From positions 1-64,000 of the forward strand of contig NZ_BOQL01000032.1 in assembly GCF_018332655.1 (NCBI RefSeq): 64,000 nucleotides of DNA, written 5' to 3'. The position numbers and the translations under genes were made by a program. Of the stretch, positions 58,123 through 64,000 are shown piece after piece (the first letter of the stretch is position 1; each line of letters opens with the position of its first letter). Under the pieces are notes generated by a model, which made no database searches, had not been told where the DNA came from, and saw only the letters and a list, made by a program, of their open reading frames with translations. Origin of the DNA: Actinoplanes auranticolor. GTDB taxonomy: Bacteria > Actinomycetota > Actinomycetes > Mycobacteriales > Micromonosporaceae.

Positions 58123-59130
58123 TCACGACTGGCGTGGCCGCGGCACCGCCGAGGGCAGCCGGGTCGTGTCCTCCGAATCGTCGTCGTCGAGGTGCACCTG
58201 GCGGACCTTCGCCCTGGCCACCCGGTCCGGCGTCAGCCGGTAGGTCGGAGCCCGGACGAGCTCGTCCGGCACCAGGTGACGGCCGCCGCCGGCGCTTTCG
58301 GTCCGGTCGGCGGCGGACGAGCCCTTACCCGCGGACGGCGAAGTGCCGTCCTCCGGAGGCAGATCTTCCCCGGCAACCGGCTCGCCTGCCGGACGCGGAT
58401 CGACGCCTGCGCCTGTGCCCGTGGCCGTGGCCGGTGCGCCCTCGCCCGCAACCGACGGGCCGGTGCCGGCAGGCGGCGCTGCCCCTTCCGCACGCGATGA
58501 GCCCATCCCGGTGGCCGACGAGCCATCCCCCGCGCGCGACGAGCTCTTGGCCGGGGTGGACACGCTCTTTCCCTTGGCGAAGGGGCTGTTTCCCGAGAAC
58601 GAGGATCCGGTCTTCAGCGGTGAGACCGAGACCGGCGCGGGGAAGCCGGAGGCAGCCGCGCCCGACATGGCAGAACTGGCTGAGCTCGGGCCGGGCGGGG
58701 AGGCAGACACACCCGGCGACGAGCCGGAGACCGCGCGGGCCGGCGCGGACGGCGAGCCGCCGGCGGCCCGGGAGCTGACTGAGGACCGCGACCCGGCTGA
58801 GGACGGCGAGCTGACCGGCGACGGACGCAGATCGGGTGGCGGCGGCGTCACGGAGGACGAGGCCGGCAGCACGATCACCGACGGATCCGGCCGTGTCACG
58901 GGTCCTGAACCGACGACGGCCGTCCCACGGGCCGCCCGCCGGGGGCCCATCAACCGCGCCGCCAGGCTGAACACGCTGCGGGTCGCCGTGTCGTAGCCGT
59001 CCCGGTACGCCTCGTCACGGTCCAGAAGGGTGCGGTACCACTGGTGCAGGCGGCCGGCGGCGTAACCCATGCAGGCCGTGAACGCGGCCAGCAATGTGAT
59101 CAGGAGGGCGTCGTTTCCGGGCGCGGTCAT
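58123..59130 (-). CDS. Low-complexity membrane-anchored hypothetical protein
   Basis: 335 aa, ATG 59130. Three parts: a conserved-looking N terminus with one TM helix (LLITLLAAFTACMGYAAGRL) followed by HQWYRTLLDRDEAYRDGYDT; a 200-residue Ser/Pro/Gly/Ala-rich, probably disordered middle; and a non-repetitive C terminus RHLVPDELVRAPTYRLTPDR then VARAKVRQVHLDDDDSEDTT. The ordered ends suggest a linker protein tethered to the membrane. Function unknown. An acidic open frame lies antisense across the middle and is taken as a shadow of the low-complexity DNA. Confidence 0.75.
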   Translation of the reverse strand: MTAPGNDALLITLLAAFTACMGYAAGRLHQWYRTLLDRDEAYRDGYDTATRSVFSLAARLMGPRRAARGTAVVGSGPVTRPDPSVIVLPASSSVTPPPPDLRPSPVSSPSSAGSRSSVSSRAAGGSPSAPARAVSGSSPGVSASPPGPSSASSAMSGAAASGFPAPVSVSPLKTGSSFSGNSPFAKGKSVSTPAKSSSRAGDGSSATGMGSSRAEGAAPPAGTGPSVAGEGAPATATGTGAGVDPRPAGEPVAGEDLPPEDGTSPSAGKGSSAADRTESAGGGRHLVPDELVRAPTYRLTPDRVARAKVRQVHLDDDDSEDTTRLPSAVPRPRQS

Positions 59131-59134
59131 GGTC

Positions 59135-59200
59135 CGATTGTGACCAAGGGATAGACCGCTAGCTATAGCCCGTTCGAGGTACCCCGATCGGTCACAATCG
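59135..59200. repeat. 11-bp inverted repeat upstream of the low-complexity protein gene
   Basis: CGATTGTGACC (59135-59145) and GGTCACAATCG (59190-59200) are exact reverse complements, 44 nt apart. The left copy lies 4 nt upstream of the minus-strand ATG at 59130. Could be a paired protein-binding site; the long spacer does not suggest a terminator. Confidence 0.45.
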
Positions 59201-59260
59201 TCACCGATGTGTCGCGGCCCACGTCGGCGATCCGGACCCCTCGGGAGGGCGAAAGCCTGG

Positions 59261-60109
59261 TCAGGACGGGTCGATGGCGATCGTCAGCGTGGCGACGTAG
59301 CCGTCGGCGACGCTACCGGTGACGGTGGCCAGCTCGGTGACCGCCGAGTCGTCACCGAAGACGTTGTCGGTGGCCAGGCTGACCCGGCTCATGGCGGCCA
59401 CACTCCGGCTGTAGGCGGCGGTGGCGTAGACGGCGTCCGATACATCCTCGGGGAGCGCGATCTGCGACGTCTTGACGATCGGGCCGTTACCGCTGGTGGC
59501 GTCGGCCAGCGACGAGTAGACCTCGAAGTGGATGTGCGGCCACCGGCCCGTGTAGCAGGCCGGGAAGATGCTGGTGAAGGTCGCGGTGCCGGTGGCGTCG
59601 GTCTCCTGGATGCCGCGCAGGTAGTTCTGGTCCGTGACGCCGGTCGAGTACAGCGAGTAGTTGCCGTCACGGTCGCAGTGCCAGGCGTAGACCGCGGCCC
59701 CGGTGAGGGCCTTGCCGTTGAGATCGGTCACGATCAGCGAGAACTCCAGCGGTACGCCCTCGGCGGTCCCGCTCAGTTCCCCGAACGACGTGCGGATGTC
59801 CTGGCGAACGATGCCGGACTCGGTGCGCACATTCGGCCCGTTCGACCCGTCCGCCGGGAACGGCCCGGCCGTCTCCGACTCGACCTCGGTGACCGAGCCG
59901 GTGGCGGCAGTGCTGGTGGCGCCGGCCGTCGACGCCGGTTCGGCCGCGCTGTCGCAGGCCGCCGTCCCGCCGACGAGGGCGAGGGCGCCCACCCCGCCGA
60001 AGGCAGCGAGCAACCGGCGCCGTGACATGGTCCGCAGGTCGAACTGCAGCCCCTGGTCGTGCACGCGGCGCACGTATGCGGCGTTGTCCTCATCTCTCTG
60101 GTCCTGCAC
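59261..60109 (-). CDS. Tat-exported lipoprotein, intradiol (catechol-type) ring-cleavage dioxygenase
   Basis: 282 aa from GTG 60109. Twin-arginine signal TMSRRRLLAAFGGVGALALV with RR in MSRRRLL (29-34) and a lipobox GGTAAC at Cys52, so exported folded and lipid-anchored. Catalytic iron ligands of the intradiol family: Tyr in GNYSLYS (Y151 or Y154), Y186, H192 and H194 in ACYTGRWPHIHFEV. Opening motif ESETAGPFPADG (protocatechuate dioxygenase-like TxGPF). An extracytoplasmic dioxygenase of this sort may attack lignin- or catechol-type aromatics; substrate not known. Confidence 0.88.
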   Translation of the reverse strand: MQDQRDEDNAAYVRRVHDQGLQFDLRTMSRRRLLAAFGGVGALALVGGTAACDSAAEPASTAGATSTAATGSVTEVESETAGPFPADGSNGPNVRTESGIVRQDIRTSFGELSGTAEGVPLEFSLIVTDLNGKALTGAAVYAWHCDRDGNYSLYSTGVTDQNYLRGIQETDATGTATFTSIFPACYTGRWPHIHFEVYSSLADATSGNGPIVKTSQIALPEDVSDAVYATAAYSRSVAAMSRVSLATDNVFGDDSAVTELATVTGSVADGYVATLTIAIDPS

Positions 60110-60209
60110 GGTCGTCGCCTCTCCTCGCTGAATGTCTGGGACCAGACAACCAGCGTTCACTGTGCGTCGTCTGTGCCCCGGTTGTGACGAAGTCCTTAGA
60201 GTCGGCACC

Positions 60210-61052
60210 ATGGTGACAGTGGCGATCGTGAGTCCGGGACACATGGGCGCGGGCCTGGGCGGGGCACTGCGAGCGGGCGGCGCGCGGGTGGTCGCGACCA
60301 CGGCCGGGCGCTCGGAGCGGACGCGGCGGCTGGCCGCCGGCCTCGAGCTGCTGCCCGGCCTGGACGAGATGGTCACGGTGGCCGACGTGGTGCTGTCGGT
60401 GACCCCGCCGGCGCAGGCCCTCGCCGTGGCGCACAGCATCGCGGCAGCGGCCCGCCGTACGGGTGCGGCGCCGATCGTGGCGGATCTGAACGCCGTCGCA
60501 CCGCAGACGATGGCCCGCATCGCCGAGGCGTACGCCGGCCTGCCGGTCGTGGACGGGTCCGTCTCGGGGCCGCCGCCGTCCGCCCGCCCGGGTGCCCGGA
60601 TCTACCTCAGCGGCCCGCAGGCGCAGGCCGTGGCCGGGTTGCCGTGGGACGGCCAGGTCACTCCGGTGGTGCTGGGCGACGAGCTGGGCCCGGCGAGCGC
60701 CCTGAAGATGTGCACGGCGGGCATCTACAAGGGAATGACCGCCCTGATCACCCAGGCGATGCGTACGGCCGGGCGGCACGGGGTGCTGGAGCAGGTGCTG
60801 GCGGACCTGGCGCGCAACGGGCTGGACGACACGGCGGGGGTGGTGAGCGCGGCCACGAAGGCGCACCGGTTCGTCGACGAGATGCGCGAGATCGCGGTGA
60901 CGCAGCAGGAGGCGGGGCTGACGCCGGCTCTGTTCGAGGCCCTGGCGGTGGTCTATGCGGACATCGCGGGGACCGGGCTGGCGGCTGGTGCCCCGGAGTC
61001 GGCCGACCGGCAGCTCGCGCCGGAAGAGATCGTGCGACGGCTGTCCCGCTGA
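60210..61052 (+). CDS. NAD(P)-dependent oxidoreductase (6PGDH-like N domain, DUF1932 C domain)
   Basis: 280 aa from ATG 60210; TAGAGT at 60197-60202 ends 7 nt before it (leaderless). Rossmann motif VAIVSPGHMGAGLGGALRAG (GxxxxG-x-G form of beta-hydroxyacid dehydrogenases), VVATTAGRSERT (the basic GRS-R suggests NADP), VVLSVTPPAQALAVA, and the substrate loop VDGSVSGPPP. The DUF1932 part has LKMCTAGIYKGMTALITQAM with the catalytic-type Lys. Probably acts on a beta-hydroxyacid or imine. Cytoplasmic. Confidence 0.88.
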   Translation: MVTVAIVSPGHMGAGLGGALRAGGARVVATTAGRSERTRRLAAGLELLPGLDEMVTVADVVLSVTPPAQALAVAHSIAAAARRTGAAPIVADLNAVAPQTMARIAEAYAGLPVVDGSVSGPPPSARPGARIYLSGPQAQAVAGLPWDGQVTPVVLGDELGPASALKMCTAGIYKGMTALITQAMRTAGRHGVLEQVLADLARNGLDDTAGVVSAATKAHRFVDEMREIAVTQQEAGLTPALFEALAVVYADIAGTGLAAGAPESADRQLAPEEIVRRLSR

Positions 61053-61060
61053 CAGTATTA

Positions 61061-61090
61061 GTAAAGTGCTGTTGCGCAACGGTTCTTTAC
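61061..61090. promoter_or_regulatory. 30-bp palindromic operator upstream of the HTH-MFS pair
   Basis: GTAAAG (61061-61066), GTTGCGCAAC (61071-61080) and CTTTAC (61085-61090) share one centre, giving a 30-bp palindrome in which 13 of 15 pairs could match by position (the four spacer pairs are mixed). It lies 17 nt before the ATG of the winged-helix regulator, in a locally AT-richer stretch. Candidate site for autoregulation and control of the MFS gene. Confidence 0.65.
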
Positions 61091-61107
61091 CATGGCATGG
61101 TGGGGTC

Positions 61108-61659
61108 ATGCCTCAGATCAAGGACGCCGCCGTTCTCAAGGCGGTCGCGCATCCGGTCCGGCGCCGGCTCCTGGACGTGCTGCGCGTGGACGGGCCCTCC
61201 ATGCCGAGCGTGCTGGCCCGCACCACCGGGCAGGCCGTCGCCAACGTGAGCCACCACCTGCGCGTGCTGGCCGAGGCCGGCCTCATCGAGGAGGCGCCGG
61301 AGCTCGCGCGCAACCGCAAGGAGCACTGGTGGCGGATGCCCGACCGGAGCATCAGCTGGAGCACCGCCGACTTCGCCGCCGACGCCGCCGACATCGCCGC
61401 GGCCGACGCGGCCATGGCGATCGGTCTGCAACGGCAGGTCGACCTCATCTCGACCTGGCTGGGCAGCCCGGCCGCCCGGGAGGAGCCGTGGAGCGACGCC
61501 GCGTTCTCCACCGACGGCTTCCTGCGGCTGAGCCCGGCCGAGCTGGCCGAGATGGGCGCGGAGATCCAGGCGGTCATGGACCGCTACGCGGGGCGCCCCG
61601 AGACACCGGACCGGGAGCCGGTCTTCGTGATCGGCCGGGGCTTCCCGGCCCGCCCGTGA
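61108..61659 (+). CDS. Winged-helix (ArsR-like) transcriptional regulator
   Basis: 183 aa from ATG 61108; upstream in-frame sequence belongs to the preceding gene. HTH: KDAAVLKAVAHPVRRRLLDV, LRVDGPSMPSVLARTTGQAV, ANVSHHLRVLAEAGLIEEAP, and the wing NRKEHWWRMPDRSISWS. The C-terminal helical part DAAMAIGLQRQVDLISTWLG then LAEMGAEIQAVMDRY is the dimer/effector region common to HTH_20 regulators paired with MFS pumps. GTGA overlap with the MFS gene. Likely represses via the 61061-61090 palindrome. Confidence 0.9.
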   Translation: MPQIKDAAVLKAVAHPVRRRLLDVLRVDGPSMPSVLARTTGQAVANVSHHLRVLAEAGLIEEAPELARNRKEHWWRMPDRSISWSTADFAADAADIAAADAAMAIGLQRQVDLISTWLGSPAAREEPWSDAAFSTDGFLRLSPAELAEMGAEIQAVMDRYAGRPETPDREPVFVIGRGFPARP

Positions 61660-63020
61660 CCGCCCCACCCACGTCGGGGCCCCCGACGTCCGGGCCCCCC
61701 ACCGCCGGCCCACCCCCGGCCGGCCCACCTGCAGCCGCCCCACCCACGGCCGGCGCGACGACGGCCTCCGCGGCGCCGGCCGGGCGCCGGAGCGTCCTGC
61801 GCGACGCCGATTTTCGCAAGCTGTGGGCGGGCATGACCGTCAGCCGCCTGGGCAGCTCGGTCGCCGGCGTCACCACTCCCCTGATCGCCGTGCAGGTCCT
61901 GGACGCGAGCGCTTTCACCGTCAGCCTGCTCACCGCCGCCGCCTGGCTGCCCTGGCTGCTGATCGGTCTCCCGGCCGGCGCCTGGATCGACCGGGTCGCC
62001 CGCAGGCCGGTGATGCTGATCAGCGATCTGGTCTCCGCCGCCCTGGTGATCAGCGTGCCGGTCGCCGCCTGGGCCGGCGCTCTGACCATGGCCCACCTGC
62101 TGACCGTCACCCTGCTGCTGGGCGCGGCCACGGTGTTCTTCAGCGTGGCGTGGGCGGCGTACCTGCCGGCCGCGTTCGACAAGGATGACCTGGTCGGGGC
62201 CAATTCCGCGCTGCAGAGCACCGAGTCCGCCGCGCAGGTGGCCGGCCCGGCGGCGGGCGGCCTGCTCGTCGCCGCGGTGAGCGCCGTCGCCGGCCTGGTG
62301 CTGGACGCGGTGAGCTTCCTGGTGTCGGCCTTCGCTCTGTGGCGCATCCGCCGCGCCGAGCGGCGCCCGGCACCCACCGCGCGGGTCAGCATCCGCGCCG
62401 ACATCGCCGTGGGCGCCCGCTGGCTGCTCCGCGACAAGTACCTGCGGAACCAGACCCTCTACGGCGCGGCCGCGAACCTGTGGCTGACCGGCATCAACGC
62501 GATCGCCGTGGTCTTCCTGGTGCGCGAGCTCGGGGTCAGCACCACCACCGTCGGTCTGCTGTTCGCGGCGGTGAGCCTCGGTGGGGTCGGTGCCGCGTCG
62601 CTGACCCCCCGGCTGGTCCGCCGGCTCGGCGGTGCGCGGGCGCTGGTGGCCTGCAAGACCTTCGGTGGGGTGGCCTCGGTGCTCATCCCCTTCGCCCAGC
62701 CGGGTCCGGGCCTGCTCATGTTCGTCGCCGGAATGCTCGGCGTCGCCGCCGGTGCCATCGCCGGCAACGTGATCGGCGCGAGCTTCCGGCAGGCGTACTG
62801 CCCGCCCGCGCTGTTCGGCCGGGTGCTGACCAGCATGCAGTTCGTCAACTTCGGCGCGATCCCGGTCGGGGCCGTCCTGGGTGGCGCCCTGGCGGGCCCG
62901 CTCGGCACCCGCTACGCGATCATGGTGATGGCGATCGGGTACGCCGCCAGCGGCCTGATCCTCGTGCTCGGCCCGTTGCGTGGCCGCCGGGACCTGCCGG
63001 CCGCCGCGGCCCCAGCTTGA
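61656..63020 (+). CDS. MFS transporter (MFS_3/enterobactin exporter-like)
   Basis: 454 aa from GTG 61656, GTGA overlap with the regulator. A Pro-rich N-terminal extension of about 40 residues (PPTSGPPTSGPPTAGPPPAG), then 12 TM helices: LRDADFRKLWAGMTVSRLGS marks the first helix and WLLIGLPAGAWIDRVARRPV the conserved MFS loop 2-3 (GxxxDRxxRR), FLVRELGVSTTTVGLLFAAV opens the second half. Resembles macrolide/drug or siderophore exporters of the MFS_3 group. Substrate unknown. Followed by a strong terminator. Confidence 0.9.
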   Translation: MTAPPTSGPPTSGPPTAGPPPAGPPAAAPPTAGATTASAAPAGRRSVLRDADFRKLWAGMTVSRLGSSVAGVTTPLIAVQVLDASAFTVSLLTAAAWLPWLLIGLPAGAWIDRVARRPVMLISDLVSAALVISVPVAAWAGALTMAHLLTVTLLLGAATVFFSVAWAAYLPAAFDKDDLVGANSALQSTESAAQVAGPAAGGLLVAAVSAVAGLVLDAVSFLVSAFALWRIRRAERRPAPTARVSIRADIAVGARWLLRDKYLRNQTLYGAAANLWLTGINAIAVVFLVRELGVSTTTVGLLFAAVSLGGVGAASLTPRLVRRLGGARALVACKTFGGVASVLIPFAQPGPGLLMFVAGMLGVAAGAIAGNVIGASFRQAYCPPALFGRVLTSMQFVNFGAIPVGAVLGGALAGPLGTRYAIMVMAIGYAASGLILVLGPLRGRRDLPAAAAPA

Positions 63021-63056
63021 GAGCGGGCCCGCCACCGGACGGTAGCGGGCCCGCTC
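63021..63056. terminator. Bidirectional hairpin terminator
   Basis: GAGCGGGCCCGC (63021-63032) pairs perfectly with GCGGGCCCGCTC (63045-63056); 12-nt loop. Begins directly after the MFS stop and precedes the stop of the convergent acyltransferase (63069). Confidence 0.8.
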
Positions 63057-63068
63057 ATTCCCAGCAGC

Positions 63069-64000
63069 TCAGACGGCCGCCGGCGCGGGGGCATGCGCCG
63101 GAGCCAGGGGCTGCTGAAGTCCGCGCCGCCGGACGAACGGGGAGACACGCGGCGGCCGGCGGGCCGCGATGTCCTCGACCCAGCCGAGGGTGAGCACGAT
63201 GACCGCGAGCGCGGCCAGCGCGATGGTGAAGTCGACGGCGCTCTCCAGGCCCTGGGTGGGGATCCGCCACAGCTTCAGCGGGTCGAAGAGGAAGACCGCG
63301 ACGGTGATGGCCACGTTGTGCCACAGGTAGATCGTCACCGCCCGGTTGTTCACCATCGACACGAAACCGTCCAGCGGCCGGACCCGGGCGAGCCAGTCCA
63401 TCCGCGGCGCCCAGCGCAGCAGAGCGAGCACAAAACCGATGGAGAAGACGGCGTACGCGACCGGCAGGCCGGTGAGGTCCGTCCCGGTGTCGCCGGGATG
63501 CAGGTACGCCCAGCCGAGACCGCCCGCGACACACGCGGCGGCCAGGCCCAGCACCACTGCCGGCCGGAGCTTGGCCAGATCGCCCTCGCGGTGGGCGAAG
63601 CCGAGGATCCAGCACGAGCCGAAGGCCAGCACGTTCTGCACCACCCAGCCGGCGGTCGTGCCGAAGGTGTCCGGGTAGGCGGTCAGCAGCATCAGCCCGA
63701 ACAGCGGCAGCAGCACGGTCGGCAGGTTCCACCGGCGGTAGAGGCTCAGCAGCACCGGCGACAGCAGGACCAGCCACAGGTAGGTGACCAGGTACCAGAG
63801 CACCCCCGCGGCCGGGTAGCCGAACTCACTGGCCGGCGGGTCCGCGACGGGCAGGACCCAGAGCAGCAGGTGCGGCCAGGACGGCCGGTCCGGCCAGCCG
63901 CGCTGGATCATCAGCGGTACGAGGATCAGCGCCATCACCCACAGCGCGGGCAGCAACCGGCGCACCCGGCTCCGCACGGCGCGGGCCGCGGACCGGTCGA
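63069..64000 (-). CDS. Acyltransferase family (AT-3) membrane protein, 5' end outside the window
   Basis: The frame is open to the window edge; an internal GTG at 63977 is not the natural start because AT-3 proteins have an N-terminal RxxxxDxLRG region before this point. About eight to nine TM helices are visible (LLPALWVMALILVPLMI, VLWYLVTYLWLVLLSPVLLS, VLLPLFGLMLLTAYPDTFG, VVQNVLAFGSCWILGFAH, VVLGLAAACVAGGLGWAYL, AVFSIGFVLALLRWA, AVTIYLWHNVAITVAVFLF, FTIALAALAVIVLTLGW). RVRRLLPALW and NNRAVTIYLWHNVAI are typical AT-3 sequences. Likely O-acylates a carbohydrate or lipid at the membrane. Confidence 0.85.
   Translation of the reverse strand, partial: DRSAARAVRSRVRRLLPALWVMALILVPLMIQRGWPDRPSWPHLLLWVLPVADPPASEFGYPAAGVLWYLVTYLWLVLLSPVLLSLYRRWNLPTVLLPLFGLMLLTAYPDTFGTTAGWVVQNVLAFGSCWILGFAHREGDLAKLRPAVVLGLAAACVAGGLGWAYLHPGDTGTDLTGLPVAYAVFSIGFVLALLRWAPRMDWLARVRPLDGFVSMVNNRAVTIYLWHNVAITVAVFLFDPLKLWRIPTQGLESAVDFTIALAALAVIVLTLGWVEDIAARRPPRVSPFVRRRGLQQPLAPAHAPAPAAV

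Noticed and set aside
58343..58996. Acidic 217-codon plus-strand frame opposite the low-complexity membrane protein
   Set aside because: Looks protein-like only because the antisense Ser/Pro repeats read as Glu/Asp/Gly; the minus-strand gene has a TM helix and ordered ends.

Overview
The window is GC-rich DNA (roughly 70% G+C by eye). Starts are tightly coupled (GTGA, ATGA and TGATG overlaps), many starts are GTG, and many genes look leaderless, with a TANNNT hexamer 5-8 nt before the start codon. Actinobacterial families recur: a siderophore-interacting flavoprotein behind an IdeR/DmdR-like iron box, a TIGR03086 mycothiol-related protein, NarL-type two-component pairs, a CebR-type operator and a Calx-beta surface protein. 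I infer an actinomycete, most likely Micromonosporaceae (Actinoplanes-like); the genus is a guess. No rRNA, tRNA, CRISPR array, transposase or integrase was seen.

Layout. 1-3.4 kb: iron-box flavoprotein divergent from a regulator plus ABC exporter. 3.4-8.6 kb: a TPR protein that looks like the tail of a LuxR/MalT regulator, an APH-fold kinase, and a molybdate operon (regulator-modA-modB-modC) behind a promoter that carries a 13-bp inverted repeat. 8.6-20.3 kb: small metabolic genes, a NarL two-component system, a GNAT, an MBL hydrolase, YggT, DinB and a PadR-controlled FtsX/LolD-type ABC system. 20.3-25 kb: TetR plus two half-size ABC exporters that look like a heterodimer. 25-27.3 kb: two secreted proteins.

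27.3-47.1 kb is the most distinctive part. It starts with a secreted Calx-beta protein behind what I read as a c-di-GMP-I (GEMM) riboswitch. A GH16 glucanase and a phosphotransferase-fold protein follow on the plus strand. A minus-strand exopolysaccharide locus then encodes, in order of transcription: a polyprenyl glycosylphosphotransferase (frameshifted by an apparent 1-nt loss), a PAP2 protein, an Alg13/14-like glycosyltransferase, a secreted beta-propeller, a Wzz protein fused to a degenerate BY-kinase domain, a GT2, a Wzy-like polymerase, a Wzx-like flippase and a sulfotransferase. The gene set predicts a sulfated Wzx/Wzy-type polymer, with surface adhesion next door under c-di-GMP control.

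47.6-64 kb: a ferredoxin whose NuoF-like partner is reduced to a C-terminal stub, a NarL system with an ABC exporter, a second ABC exporter, an apparently orphaned CebR-type promoter, rnhA, MarR/TIGR03086, epoxide hydrolase, AhpD-like, GNAT, YjbR, a low-complexity membrane protein, a Tat-exported intradiol dioxygenase, a DUF1932-type dehydrogenase, an HTH-MFS pair behind a 30-bp palindrome, and a partial acyltransferase running off the end.

A second theme is decay. There are remnants of a GH78 rhamnosidase, an SDR, an alpha/beta hydrolase and a NuoF-like protein, plus a promoter-operator without its gene, so the window has had repeated small deletions.
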